Assembly (NCBI GenBank): GCA_049325575.1
Contig: JBMOLK010000314.1
Span: 1 to 34,599, forward strand
Direction: 5' to 3'
From: JBMOLK01 sp049325575
GTDB lineage: Bacteria > Bacillota > Clostridia > Acetivibrionales > Acetivibrionaceae
Length of the DNA: 34,599 nt
Shown here piece by piece: positions 7,122 through 15,861 of this stretch (position 1 is its first letter; each line of letters opens with the position of its first letter). The notes beneath the pieces are model-generated. The model saw only the letters and a program-made list of their open reading frames with translations, was not told where the DNA came from and did no database searches. Both the position numbers and the translations under genes were made by a program.

Positions 7122-8285
7122 TTAGGGTTCCACCTTTACGGCTGATGCCTGCTCCCCATCCTTTAATTCAATAACTACAGCAGTTTTTACCGGATTGTGG
7201 TTTTCGTCAATGCTGAACTTACCTGTAACACCTTTAAACTCCTTTGTAGCATCCAATGCTTCTTTTATTTTGACAGAATCGCTGGAGCCAGCCCTCTTTA
7301 CAGCATCAGCTATAAAGTATCCCAGGTCATACCCAAGAGCATTAAAAGCATTGGGCTCCTTATTGAATTTTTTCTTAAATTCACCCATAAACTTAACTAT
7401 CACAGGATCTTTATCAAGTGAAGAATAATGATTTGAAAAATAAACCTTGTTTAACGCAGACTTGCCTGCAAGTTCAGCCAGAACAGGAGAATCCAAGCCA
7501 TCCCCACCGAGAACAGGCTTATCTATACCCAAAGCCCTTGCCTGCTTGATTATTAATCCGGCTTCATTGTAATATCCGGATATTAACAAAATATCAAACT
7601 GCTTATCCTTAATCTTTGTAAGAATAGCATTAAAGTCTTTTTCATCTTTTACAAAGGCCTCTTCAGCAACGATTGCCCCACCGTTCTTAGTAAAGGTTTC
7701 CTTGAAGGTCTTGGCCAAACCTTTTCCGTAATCGCTGGAATTATCCATTAATATCACAGCACTTTTTGCATTGAGATTATTTGAAGCAAAATTAGCCATA
7801 ACCGTTCCCTGGAATGAATCATTAAAACAAATCCTGTAGGCATATTCCTTAACGCCCTTGGAATCAACCGTAACATCATCCGCTGTAGCAGAACCGGATA
7901 TTACCGGAACCTTGTTTTTATCTGCAACAGGGATTGTTGCCTTTGTAGCACCGGTAGTAGCAGGTCCTAAAATTGCGGAAACCTTGTCTTTTGTAGCAAG
8001 CCTTGTTGCCACACTGGTAGCTTCAGCCGGGTCTGTCTTGTTGTCCAACTTGACATACGTAATTTCTTTGCCCAATACTCCCCCGGCAGCATTTATCTCC
8101 TCAAATGCCATCAATATACCGTCAACCGTATCCGATCCATAGGAAGCTGCTCCGCCTGAAAGCTCGAAGTTGAGCCCGATTTTTACTTCATTTTGTGAAT
8201 TGGATACCTGCCCACAGCCGGTAAAAAGAACTACGGCTACAATAATAACTGCCATAATGCCTGGAAATCTTCTTTTCCCCTTCAT
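7122..8285 (-). CDS. livJ: Branched-chain amino acid ABC transporter substrate-binding lipoprotein LivJ
   Basis: A 387-residue extracellular binding protein anchored by lipid. The N-terminus has a basic start, a hydrophobic core and the lipobox LFTGC, with Cys at about residue 24. The mature part begins with the LIV-binding motif VKIGLNFELSGGAASYG and keeps the usual elements, including DNKTDPAEATSVATRL, AILGPATTGATKA and ALGYDLGYFIADAVKRAGS. It binds leucine/isoleucine/valine or related amino acids in the family; the precise ligand cannot be read from sequence. First gene of the operon, with CAGGAGG before the ATG and a long upstream non-coding region carrying a TATAAT box about 104 bases before the start. 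Confidence 0.93.
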   Translation of the reverse strand: MKGKRRFPGIMAVIIVAVVLFTGCGQVSNSQNEVKIGLNFELSGGAASYGSDTVDGILMAFEEINAAGGVLGKEITYVKLDNKTDPAEATSVATRLATKDKVSAILGPATTGATKATIPVADKNKVPVISGSATADDVTVDSKGVKEYAYRICFNDSFQGTVMANFASNNLNAKSAVILMDNSSDYGKGLAKTFKETFTKNGGAIVAEEAFVKDEKDFNAILTKIKDKQFDILLISGYYNEAGLIIKQARALGIDKPVLGGDGLDSPVLAELAGKSALNKVYFSNHYSSLDKDPVIVKFMGEFKKKFNKEPNAFNALGYDLGYFIADAVKRAGSSDSVKIKEALDATKEFKGVTGKFSIDENHNPVKTAVVIELKDGEQASAVKVEP

Positions 8286-8790
8286 CTCATTCGACCTCCT
8301 GATTTTTTAAACTTATAAGGGCACCATTGTCCATAACACGATTTCTTGCCCATAATAGAATTGATGTTTATGTCTAAAGTTATATTTCATTATACGCGAA
8401 AAAAAATACAAAATAACTATTTAAATGTTTCACATTGTACCAGGTAGTGCCAATAAATTTTAAAGCATCAGGCAAATGGATTACTGTCTCTAAAGCCATG
8501 ATATTCTTGATGATGCTTCTTATATTCCCAAAAACATAGCCTGGCAAACATTAAGAGAAGAAAGTCGAAAAAATGGTGATTAAGCTTTTGATAAAAGTAA
8601 CAGAATAGACTCTTACTCATATTATGAAAAAGGATGGGTATATCATTTATATACTCTAGAGATAGCGGACTTTGAAGATAAACATATGATTCACTTTAGC
8701 CTATTTTATTCAAATGGCTCGCCTATCTTGTTTATCTACTTTTCCAGTTCCATCTCTTTAAATAATGTATAAAGATAAAGGAGTATTAAA
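8286..8790. other. 505-bp stretch without an intact gene
   Basis: Between the divergent livJ and csxC-like genes. The left 110 bases would hold the liv operon promoter. No riboswitch, T-box or tRNA-like structure was recognised. On the plus strand, 8476-8772 can be read in one frame as 99 codons interrupted by only two stops, with protein-like composition (for example ASYIPKNIAWQTLREE and GWVYHLYTLEIADFEDKH). This may be a decayed gene or chance, as no family was recognised. The last 20 bases give the AAAGGAG ribosome-binding site of the following gene. Confidence 0.5.
8389..8394 (-). promoter_or_regulatory. Possible minus-10 box of the liv operon
   Basis: TATAAT in the minus direction, preceded by GCG and a T-rich run. 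No good minus-35 is found at 16-18 bases, so the promoter may depend on an activator or on the upstream AT tract. Confidence 0.4.
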
Positions 8791-9498
8791 ATGAATACGG
8801 GATGTAACGATAAAGACCTTTTTGCCCAAACACTTTGCGAAGCAAGAACTATCACCGAAATCCAAAGTGAGTCCATCTGGCCGGCAGGGCGTTATGGTCC
8901 TTTGGTTGCCAGGATTCCGGTAATAATCTCTCAAACCAAAGTACATATCAATATTGAATCCAAGGTGGACCTGGATCATTCCGTTTTAGCCATACGCAAT
9001 TGTTCAAGGAATGTGTTTCTGACCCAATGCAAGCTGCTGGATATAGGCGACAAAAAGCATGGTAAAGTTCATTTAAACGGTTATATAAGTGAAAGCATAG
9101 AGTATGCTGCTTCAAACTGTATAAAAGATACCAAACTTGGCGCAGATATCCGCTATAAAACGGTAAAAGTGCCTTTTGAGTGCGCTACAAAAATAGAGTA
9201 CTGCTCTCGTCCGGTATTAAAAACACCAAATCAGTTTATTTCTGTCAGACTTCCAGAAACGGAGAAAGCAGTCGGTGATTTATTCTTGTCACGGGAAAGA
9301 ATGTTCTGTGAATTGGAAGAGGTAAGTGTAGCAGAATCGGATAAGATAAGGGTATATACATCCCTGAAGAATACTGGCTCTGATGATCATGTACCTGACA
9401 CTCTTATAGAATACATGATTATTTCAGTTACCTTTACACTCCTGCAGTGGCAATCGGTAAGCATTTCAAGACCCTCTCCCTATAATGCACAGTACTAA
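8791..9498 (+). CDS. CsxC/SPOCS-type spore coat or exosporium protein
   Basis: A 235-residue protein without signal peptide or membrane segment. It follows the layout of the CsxC family of clostridial spore-surface proteins: an N-terminal segment with GPLVARIPVIISQTKVHINI, then AIRNCSRNVFLTQCKLLDIG, a SPOCS-like (DUF3794) core VHLNGYISESIEYAASNC and YKTVKVPFECATKIEY, and the C-terminal elements MFCELEEVSV and YMIISVTFTLLQWQSVSI. Many cysteines are spaced through the protein, as expected for cross-linked coat layers. The second tandem gene is clearly a paralogue. Its AAAGGAG ribosome-binding site is good. No clean sporulation promoter was found, although CATATGAT at 8683 resembles a sigma-E or sigma-K minus-10. 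Name is by family resemblance; assembly role is inferred. Confidence 0.8.
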   Translation: MNTGCNDKDLFAQTLCEARTITEIQSESIWPAGRYGPLVARIPVIISQTKVHINIESKVDLDHSVLAIRNCSRNVFLTQCKLLDIGDKKHGKVHLNGYISESIEYAASNCIKDTKLGADIRYKTVKVPFECATKIEYCSRPVLKTPNQFISVRLPETEKAVGDLFLSRERMFCELEEVSVAESDKIRVYTSLKNTGSDDHVPDTLIEYMIISVTFTLLQWQSVSISRPSPYNAQY

Positions 9499-9561
9499 TG
9501 CTTTATATAGCAAGGGGAAAAAATAAACCAAAAAAATCGGGGCCAAGAGGTTTACATAACG

Positions 9562-9590
9562 AACATTTTCGTAGACTCTCTCATAAAATA
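9562..9590 (+). promoter_or_regulatory. Sigma-K-like late sporulation promoter
   Basis: AACA at 9562-9565, a 16-base spacer, and CATAAAATA at 9582-9590 match the sigma-K pattern (mACm, 16-17 bases, CATANNNTA) completely. It lies about 63 bases before the ATG of the second CsxC-like gene, which fits mother-cell expression of a spore-surface protein. Confidence 0.65.
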
Positions 9591-9652
9591 TTATTAGGTG
9601 GTATGGGAAAAATTCTATATCCATCAAAAATAATATCTAGGAGGGTATCTAT

Positions 9653-10444
9653 ATGGATAAAGATTTCATTTGCAAGGCTCAAGTAATTAAATCCGAAACA
9701 CTTGCAGAATGTCCAAACGATTCCTTAACCCCGAAAGGATTTAACGGTCCTTTTGTGGGAAAAATACCAGTAGTTCTTGCAGAACCTGTTATACAGGTTG
9801 ATGTAGAATCGGTTATTCAACTGGAAGAACCTGCATTCGAAATTAAAAGAATTAAAAAGAACCTGTTTATCACCCAGTGCAAGCTTATTGATACTGACTT
9901 CGGTTATGAATGTGAAAAAACCGGAAAACTGTTTTTAAGCGGGTTTGTAAGAAAAAATATTGAATACGCAACAGCTGATTGTATTAGCGATTGTAAAGAC
10001 AGCGTCAGCGGCAAAATCCGTCATACAACAGTTAATGTTCCATTCAGGTGTGTAACCAGGGTCAAATTCGATAACCCCCCTAAGTTCTGCGAAATTGGAC
10101 ATACTAAAGAAATGGCATCATTTCTTGGAAGCGTAAAAGGGAACGACTTTTGCGGTCAGGAAATTATTGGACGTGATCCTTGTGAAATGAGCTTTAAGCA
10201 TGTTGAATGCTTTAATGAAAAAGTATTCTGTGAGCTTGAAGAAGTAAAAATATTTGAAGATGACATTCTGGAAGATCCTAAGCATATAGGATGCAGCAAA
10301 AAAATCGAAAATTCCTTTGATAAAATCATAGAAAAAATGGTAATCTTCATAAGATTGAAACTCTTACAGAATCAGCAGGTAAACATTCCTGGCAAAGATC
10401 ATTTTGACAACGATGATCACAAAAAAAAGACAAAATATGATTAA
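9653..10444 (+). CDS. CsxC/SPOCS-type spore coat or exosporium protein, second copy
   Basis: A 263-residue paralogue of the preceding gene and the more canonical of the two. Shared landmarks in order are GPFVGKIPVVLAEPVIQVDV, EPAFEIKRIKKNLFITQCKL, the SPOCS-like core LFLSGFVRKNIEYATADC, IRHTTVNVPFRCVTRVKF, a cysteine-bearing spacer, FCELEEVKIFEDD and the ending EKMVIFIRLKLLQNQQVNIP. The KNIEYAT and IRH.TV..PF motifs are the hallmarks of the family. The C-terminus is short and charged (HFDNDDHKKKTKYD). TAGGAGGG precedes the ATG and a sigma-K-like promoter lies in the 154-bp gap, so it can be expressed independently of the first copy. A hairpin terminator follows. Confidence 0.85.
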   Translation: MDKDFICKAQVIKSETLAECPNDSLTPKGFNGPFVGKIPVVLAEPVIQVDVESVIQLEEPAFEIKRIKKNLFITQCKLIDTDFGYECEKTGKLFLSGFVRKNIEYATADCISDCKDSVSGKIRHTTVNVPFRCVTRVKFDNPPKFCEIGHTKEMASFLGSVKGNDFCGQEIIGRDPCEMSFKHVECFNEKVFCELEEVKIFEDDILEDPKHIGCSKKIENSFDKIIEKMVIFIRLKLLQNQQVNIPGKDHFDNDDHKKKTKYD

Positions 10445-10483
10445 AACTGTTTACGCTTTATATTAGTATCATGTAAGTTCATA

Positions 10484-10515
10484 GCCTAAAGGAAGCTTAC
10501 CGGCTTCCTTTAGGC
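10484..10515. terminator. Hairpin between convergent genes
   Basis: A 13-bp perfect stem GCCTAAAGGAAGC / GCTTCCTTTAGGC with a 6-base loop lies between the ends of the csxC-like and aldo/keto reductase genes. There is no strong T run on either side, so it may act in both directions with modest efficiency. Confidence 0.65.
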
Positions 10516-10541
10516 CCCATTTAACCTCATTTAAACTGTTT

Positions 10542-11504
10542 TCATTCTTCTACCTTCAGGAGTTTTTCAATTTCCTTCATCTGGGCTGGAGTGAGTGGCC
10601 CGAATTCCATAGCTTTTGCATTTTCTTCAACCTGTTTTACTGTTTTAAATCCAGGTATGGGAATGGTATTAACGCTTCTGCCCCATATCCATGCTAAAGC
10701 TCCCTGTGCCGGTGTTCGACCATTACTTGTCAATATTTCTTTTACTGCACCAAGCTTCTTTAAGAACTCCGGTACCGGCTTTCCATCTTTAAAATAACTC
10801 ACCCATCCAACTCCCGCACCCCGAATATCATCTTTCGGCAAAAAAGAATCTTCCTTGAACTTGCCACTTAAAATTCCCATAGCTAAAGGGCTTCGATTAA
10901 TACTGGCGAGATCCTCTTCTTCACATAAACTGATCATTTCCGGAGAGTCTTCAAAGACATTTAATCTATGCTGGATTGCAGTGCAGTTTCTCTTTTCTGC
11001 AAACAACTTGGCTCCACCAACTAAATCCGTACTCCAACCATAAAAACGGATTTTACCTTTTGCAACCAGCTTATCCAGTGTATCACAAACAGAATAAATT
11101 TCAGAAATCGATACTTCCCAAACATGAAGTTGGTACAAATCAATGTAATCGGTGTTAAGCCTTTTAAGTGATGCATCACATGCCTTTTCAATGTAATCCG
11201 GCATCACATTTGTTCCATGTAGAGTCATGGTAGCCTCATTGCCGAAATGCCCGAATTTTGTTGCAATAACTACACCATTTCTTTTTCCGGCTACAGCTTT
11301 CCCAATTATTTCCTCACTATGGCCAACTCCATAAGCATCCGATGTGTCAATAAAATTTACTCCAAGCTCTAATGCCTTGTGTATGGCTCTAATTGACTCC
11401 TCATCATTTATATCGCCCCAACCGTTCCCGCCGATTGCCCAGCACCCCAAGCCCATTGCACTTATTTCAATACCTGATCTTCCTAATCTTCTCGAAAATG
11501 ACAT
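10542..11504 (-). CDS. Aldo/keto reductase
   Basis: A 320-residue NADPH-type oxidoreductase with the standard (beta/alpha)8 layout. The catalytic tetrad is complete: Asp53 and Tyr58 in NFIDTSDAYGVGHSE, Lys83 in VIATKFG, and His127 in DLYQLHVWE. The C-terminal cofactor-binding segment includes TIPIPGFKTVKQVEENAKAM. This type reduces aldehydes or ketones, including sugar aldehydes, methylglyoxal or pyridoxal in different members; the substrate cannot be read from the sequence. The ATG follows AAGGAGGGAAATAAAA. The gene is transcribed away from a MocR-type regulator 116 bp upstream, which probably controls it. Confidence 0.9.
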   Translation of the reverse strand: MSFSRRLGRSGIEISAMGLGCWAIGGNGWGDINDEESIRAIHKALELGVNFIDTSDAYGVGHSEEIIGKAVAGKRNGVVIATKFGHFGNEATMTLHGTNVMPDYIEKACDASLKRLNTDYIDLYQLHVWEVSISEIYSVCDTLDKLVAKGKIRFYGWSTDLVGGAKLFAEKRNCTAIQHRLNVFEDSPEMISLCEEEDLASINRSPLAMGILSGKFKEDSFLPKDDIRGAGVGWVSYFKDGKPVPEFLKKLGAVKEILTSNGRTPAQGALAWIWGRSVNTIPIPGFKTVKQVEENAKAMEFGPLTPAQMKEIEKLLKVEE

Positions 11505-11541
11505 TTTTATTTCCCTCCTTAAGCTCTTCTCTTATATATAT

Positions 11542-11605
11542 AGTATAATAAATATTATTGGTCTTACTAAGATCCAATTTCGAATTATTATTCAGGAACC
11601 AATTT
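11542..11605. promoter_or_regulatory. Shared control region of the aldo/keto reductase and MocR genes with repeated CCAAT-type boxes
   Basis: For the reductase, minus-10 TATACT (11547-11542) and a weak minus-35 TTAGTA (11570-11565) are 17 bases apart. Three related boxes surround this promoter: ATTGGTC at 11557-11563 (inverted), GATCCAATTT at 11571-11580 and GAACCAATTT at 11596-11605, the last two exactly 25 bases apart. Repeats of this kind are typical targets of MocR regulators; the assignment is inferred. Confidence 0.45.
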
Positions 11606-11620
11606 ACGAGGGGGATATTC

Positions 11621-13039
11621 ATGTTTGGATTACATATAGATAAATCATTATCAGTCTCCATAGCCCAACAACTGATCACTCAAATCCGTTATCAGGTTCT
11701 GCAAGGTAAACTAAAAGGCGGGGAAAAGCTTCCTCCCTCCCGTAATCTGGCTAAAGAACTTAACGTAGCACGAAATATTATAATCCAGGTTTACGATCAG
11801 CTAATCGCCGAGGGTTATTTGGAAAGCCGGGTGGGTTCAGGGACTTTTATAATTGACCTGAAAAGCTTCCACTTAAATCAACCAGCTGGACAAAACAAAA
11901 CTATACGTCACGAAGAACCAATGACATATATTAGGGACAATGTTATTGATTTTCACTCTGGAAATCCTGATGTCAGCCATTTCCCCCGTATCCAATGGGC
12001 TAAGATTCTCAAAGAGACTTGTCTGGAAGCTCCATCAGATACCTTCGGGTATGGACCGGTTGCCGGCGAACCCCCCCTCCGTTCTGCCATCTCCCGCTAC
12101 CTGTTTCGGACAAAGGGTATCGACTGCCATCCCGATCATATCTTTATTGTACCAGGAGCAACTCTGGGAGTTGATTTGCTTTGTAAGGTTTTTCATAAAG
12201 ATATAGATAACGTAGTTATAGAAGACCCTTGCATCAGCTTTGTACAACACACTTTTATGCAAAATGGATTCTCGATTCATCCGGTTCCAGTGGACCATCA
12301 AGGTATAAAGACCTTCGAACTGCCGGAAAATCATAAGATCAAGTTAATCTATGTGGTACCTTCACATCAGTTCCCAATAGGCAGTATACTTCCTATTGGG
12401 CGCCGTCTTCAATTATTGGACTATGCCCGCGATAGGAATGCATATATCATTGAGGATGATTATGACAGCGAGTTCAGATATGAAGGAGGACCAATCATGT
12501 CTTTACACCATCTTGACCCGGAAAGGGTCATATATTTGGGAACCTTCAGCAAAATCTTTTCTCCAAGTCTCCGGCTGGGTTATATCATCTTACCGTCCAA
12601 CCTTATAAAAAGAGTTTACACATTCATGGAACTTATAAATATACGCACTCCTTCATTGGAACAGTTGGCAATGGCCCGATTCATTGATACCAAACTGATT
12701 GACCGTCATGTTTACAAGATGAAGAAAGTATATCAGAAAAAGAGAAAACATCTAATTAACTCTTTATACCTGGCCTTTGGAGACAAAGTCCGTGTTGCAG
12801 GTGAAAATGCAGGTCTACATGTTCTTACAGCATTTAAGGATCTTGAATTTCATCCTTCGGATTTCCAAAAGTTCTTAGAAAATGGAGTTGAAGTTGATTG
12901 GGTTGAGGATTACGCTATCCGTAAAGGGCTTCATATTAACCAGTTAGTCCTTGGCTATGGCAATATAAGCCTTGAACAAATTACTGTCGGGGTTCAGAGG
13001 ATTAAAGAAGTGATAAATGGGAAATTTCTGCAAAAATAA
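11621..13039 (+). CDS. MocR/PdxR-type regulator (GntR helix-turn-helix fused to aminotransferase-like domain)
   Basis: A 472-residue protein. Residues ~10-75 are a winged helix of the GntR type (LKGGEKLPPSRNLAKELNVA, then a VGSGTFI wing). Residues ~110-470 are a class I aminotransferase fold with the PLP-site elements VPSHQFPIGSILP, the aspartate in IIEDDYDSEFRYE, and the Schiff-base lysine Lys311 in YLGTFSKIFSPSLRLGY. MocR proteins use PLP or its adduct with an amino acid as a signal rather than for catalysis. The start is at ATG 11621, because GAGGGGG lies just before it and it removes a non-homologous 21-residue extension. It is divergent from the aldo/keto reductase. No pdxST genes are nearby, so a PdxR role is not supported. 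Confidence 0.9.
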   Translation: MFGLHIDKSLSVSIAQQLITQIRYQVLQGKLKGGEKLPPSRNLAKELNVARNIIIQVYDQLIAEGYLESRVGSGTFIIDLKSFHLNQPAGQNKTIRHEEPMTYIRDNVIDFHSGNPDVSHFPRIQWAKILKETCLEAPSDTFGYGPVAGEPPLRSAISRYLFRTKGIDCHPDHIFIVPGATLGVDLLCKVFHKDIDNVVIEDPCISFVQHTFMQNGFSIHPVPVDHQGIKTFELPENHKIKLIYVVPSHQFPIGSILPIGRRLQLLDYARDRNAYIIEDDYDSEFRYEGGPIMSLHHLDPERVIYLGTFSKIFSPSLRLGYIILPSNLIKRVYTFMELINIRTPSLEQLAMARFIDTKLIDRHVYKMKKVYQKKRKHLINSLYLAFGDKVRVAGENAGLHVLTAFKDLEFHPSDFQKFLENGVEVDWVEDYAIRKGLHINQLVLGYGNISLEQITVGVQRIKEVINGKFLQK

Positions 13040-13078
13040 AGAAGCTGTCCAACCAATTTTTATTGGCTGTAGGCTTCT
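13040..13078. terminator. Possible hairpin between convergent genes
   Basis: Outer arms AGAAGC / GCTTCT and inner arms CCAAT / ATTGG around a TTTT loop, separated by an internal loop. It directly follows the MocR stop and faces the end of xylH. The structure is imperfect. Confidence 0.35.
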
Positions 13079-13120
13079 GGCAAGTTTCTTCTTATTTAGT
13101 TGGGATTTACAATGTTAAAA

Positions 13121-14290
13121 CTATTTCTTGCGTGTTGCAACATCAAATATTACAGCTGCTGCCAGTATGACACCTTTGACTATATATTGTATTGCCTCAT
13201 CTACTCCCATTAGCTTCATACCGTTGGCCAGTGAAGCCATAACCATTGCTCCAATGATGGAACCTGTAACCTTACCTACTCCACCGGCAGCAGATACTCC
13301 ACCCACATAGGCAGCTGCAATGGCATCCAGTTCAAACAATTCTCCTGCTGTGGTAGATGCTGAACTATGACGGGAAGTAAATAGAATCCCTGATAGTGCT
13401 GCAAGCATGCTCATAGAGCAGAATACCACATAAGTAATCTTCTTTACATTGATACCGCTTAATTTTGCTGCCTCAGGATTTCCTCCTACAGCATAAATAT
13501 GCCTTCCCAAAACTGTTTTTGTAGTAATAAAATGATATACCCCAACAACAATCACCACGATAACCACTGTCCAGGAAAATCCGTTAAAATTCGCAAGCTT
13601 CCAGGTTATATATGCAATAACTGCCGATACAAAAACTAACTTCACCAAGAACATACCGGGTGAAAGAACATCGAAATTATACTTTTTCTTATTGCTCCTG
13701 GTTTTAATCTCACTTAAGACATAAAGCCCAATAGATAATGCTCCAAAGATTAGTGTCAGTAAATGTATATTCCCAACATTGGCGAAATCGGGTATAAACC
13801 CGTTTCCAATGGCATTAAAAGTTTTATTTTTAATTACTATTGTCCCCGATCCCCTGGTTACCTGAAGAAGCGCTCCTTTAAAAATCAGCATTCCAGAAAG
13901 AGATGCAACAAATGCCGGTATACCTAACCTTGCAACAAGAAACCCATTATAGAATCCTATCAGAACGCCAAACAACAGAATAACCGGTATAACTGCTATT
14001 ACAGGTAGGCCAAATTTAGTGAGCATTATGGCTGCCACTGCACCTAAAAATCCCGCAAGATACCCGACTGACAGGTCAATATGCCTGATTACGATAACAA
14101 GTGTCATACCAACAGCCAATACAGCAATATACCCCACTTGGTCAATCAAATAACTCATATTTCTTGATGAAATAAACAGCCCGTCTGTAGTAATGGTAAA
14201 TGTCACCATTATTATTAACAGGGCAATATACATCCCATACTCACGAATATTTTGCTTTAATAAAAACCCTGCCTCTTTGAGAAATTTCAT
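13121..14290 (-). CDS. xylH: Xylose-type sugar ABC transporter permease XylH
   Basis: A 389-residue membrane permease of the BPD_transp_2 (ribose/xylose) class with about ten to eleven hydrophobic segments. Typical motifs are GMTLVIVIRHIDLSVGYLAG, ARLGIPAFVASLSGMLIFKG and, near the C-terminus, AAAYVGGVSAAGGVGKVTGS. The loop GRHIYAVGGNPEAAKLSGIN is the ATPase-contacting element and the XylH/RbsC-type hallmark. The start is placed at ATG 14290-14288: TAGGAGGG lies immediately before it, made by the end of xylG. It forms the channel for the XylF-XylG importer and is the last gene of its operon. Confidence 0.92.
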   Translation of the reverse strand: MKFLKEAGFLLKQNIREYGMYIALLIIMVTFTITTDGLFISSRNMSYLIDQVGYIAVLAVGMTLVIVIRHIDLSVGYLAGFLGAVAAIMLTKFGLPVIAVIPVILLFGVLIGFYNGFLVARLGIPAFVASLSGMLIFKGALLQVTRGSGTIVIKNKTFNAIGNGFIPDFANVGNIHLLTLIFGALSIGLYVLSEIKTRSNKKKYNFDVLSPGMFLVKLVFVSAVIAYITWKLANFNGFSWTVVIVVIVVGVYHFITTKTVLGRHIYAVGGNPEAAKLSGINVKKITYVVFCSMSMLAALSGILFTSRHSSASTTAGELFELDAIAAAYVGGVSAAGGVGKVTGSIIGAMVMASLANGMKLMGVDEAIQYIVKGVILAAAVIFDVATRKK

Positions 14291-14300
14291 ACCAACCCTC

Positions 14301-15821
14301 CTAATCCGTTGCCATCTCCATAATTTTTTCCTGAGTGGCTTCTTCAATGGGCAGTTCACCGGTAATCTTACCTCCGGATACTACGTATACCCTGTCACTC
14401 ATACCTAGCACTTCAGGCAAATCAGACGATATCATAATGATACTCATACCCTGCCTGACCAGTTCATTCATTATGGTATATATTTCATATCTGGCTCCCA
14501 CATCTATACCCCGGGTGGGTTCATCCAGTATTAAGATGTTTGGTTTTGCAAACATCCACTTTGCCAGAGAAACTTTTTGCTGGTTTCCACCGCTTAAATT
14601 GCCCACTGTCTGTTCAATATGAGGTGCTTTAATATTTAGAGAATCTTTGTATTCATTTGCAACTTTTATTTCTTCATTCTCATTTATTACACCTTTAACT
14701 GATATAGAGCTTAAATTGGCAATGGAAATATTCTGTTTTATACTCTGAATCAGTATCAGGCCATCGCCTTTTCTGTCCTCTGTAACATAAGCTATACCCG
14801 CAAGAACTGCATCATCAGGATGTCTTAAGACCTTTTTTTCACCATTTATAAATAAATCGCCCTTTATTCTGTACTCCGCGGAATTGCCAAAAATGCTCCG
14901 GGCAAGCTCTGTCCGGCCAGCACCCATTAATCCGGCTATTCCAACAATTTCTCCCTTTTTTACATTGATATTTATATTACTCAATATCTGCCTTCCAATT
15001 TTCGGGTCATAGGCGCTCCAATCCTTAAGCTCCAAAACTGTATCCTGTGAATGTTTGAATTCCCTCTTGGGGTAGATATTGTCAATCTCACGGCCAACCA
15101 TGTTTTTAATTATTACATTTTCAGAAATTTCCCCTTTTTCGGCATCCAATGAACAAATTGTCTGCCCGTCACGTATAACGGTTACTGTATCTGCAATATT
15201 AATGACTTCCTTTAGCTTATGGGAGATCATAATAGAAGTAATCCCCTGTCCCTTAAGCTCCTTCAAAAGGCTAAGCAGGTTTTCACTATCATCTTCATTC
15301 AAGGCAGCTGTAGGTTCATCCAGAATCAACAGCTTTACATCCTTGCTCAAGGCCTTGGCGATCTCTACCAGTTGCTGCTTTCCCACACCCAAATCCTTTA
15401 TTTTGGTTGAAGGATTTATTTTAAGCCTGACTTTTTTTAAAACTTCTCCTGCTCGTAAAATGGTCTCATTCCAGTCAATGGCAACCCCTTTTTTTATTTC
15501 ATGCCCTAAATAAATGTTCTCATATACAGACATTTCAGGAACCAGGGCCAATTCCTGATATATAATGGCAATGCCTGCCTTTTCACTGTCTCTGACTCCA
15601 AAAAATTTCTGAACCTCACCATCAAAAATAATATCACCTGTATATTCCCCGTGACCGTAAACACCACTTAAAACCTTCATAAGAGTTGACTTGCCGGCAC
15701 CATTTTCACCTACAAGGCAGTGAATTTCACCCTTTTTCACTTTGAAATTCACATTGCTTAAAGCCTTTACTCCGGGGAATTCCTTGGTAATGTCTTTCAT
15801 CTCCAATATGTGTTTGTTCAT
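14301..15821 (-). CDS. xylG: Xylose-type sugar ABC transporter, double ATP-binding protein XylG
   Basis: A 506-residue protein with two fused ABC domains, as in XylG/RbsA/MglA. The first has Walker A GENGAGKST near residue 37, an LGVGKQQLVEIAKAL signature and Walker B LLILDEPTAAL; the second has a degenerate Walker A GLMGAGRTELARSIFG, signature LSGGNQQKVSLAKWM and Walker B ILILDEPTRGIDVG. The degenerate second site is normal for the family. The start is set at ATG 15821-15819 (MNKHILEMKD), because the upstream extension is not family-like and AAGGGG lies about a dozen bases before. It powers import through XylH. The 94-bp gap to xylF contains a hairpin. Confidence 0.93.
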   Translation of the reverse strand: MNKHILEMKDITKEFPGVKALSNVNFKVKKGEIHCLVGENGAGKSTLMKVLSGVYGHGEYTGDIIFDGEVQKFFGVRDSEKAGIAIIYQELALVPEMSVYENIYLGHEIKKGVAIDWNETILRAGEVLKKVRLKINPSTKIKDLGVGKQQLVEIAKALSKDVKLLILDEPTAALNEDDSENLLSLLKELKGQGITSIMISHKLKEVINIADTVTVIRDGQTICSLDAEKGEISENVIIKNMVGREIDNIYPKREFKHSQDTVLELKDWSAYDPKIGRQILSNININVKKGEIVGIAGLMGAGRTELARSIFGNSAEYRIKGDLFINGEKKVLRHPDDAVLAGIAYVTEDRKGDGLILIQSIKQNISIANLSSISVKGVINENEEIKVANEYKDSLNIKAPHIEQTVGNLSGGNQQKVSLAKWMFAKPNILILDEPTRGIDVGARYEIYTIMNELVRQGMSIIMISSDLPEVLGMSDRVYVVSGGKITGELPIEEATQEKIMEMATD

Positions 15822-15861
15822 AGCGCAAAACGCCCCTTTACCGAACACACCTTAGAATAGA

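Noticed and set aside
8286..8480. T-box or riboswitch in the livJ leader
   Set aside because: No specifier-loop, T-box sequence or known aptamer core was recognisable; only a TATAAT box is supported.
8758..8979. 73-codon minus-strand reading over the start of the first csxC-like gene
   Set aside because: Fully antisense to a well-supported coding region and no start signals.
9498..9686. 62-codon plus-strand reading between the two csxC-like genes
   Set aside because: It overlaps the sigma-K-like promoter and the next gene's start, has no ribosome-binding site and a low-complexity basic composition; treated as chance.
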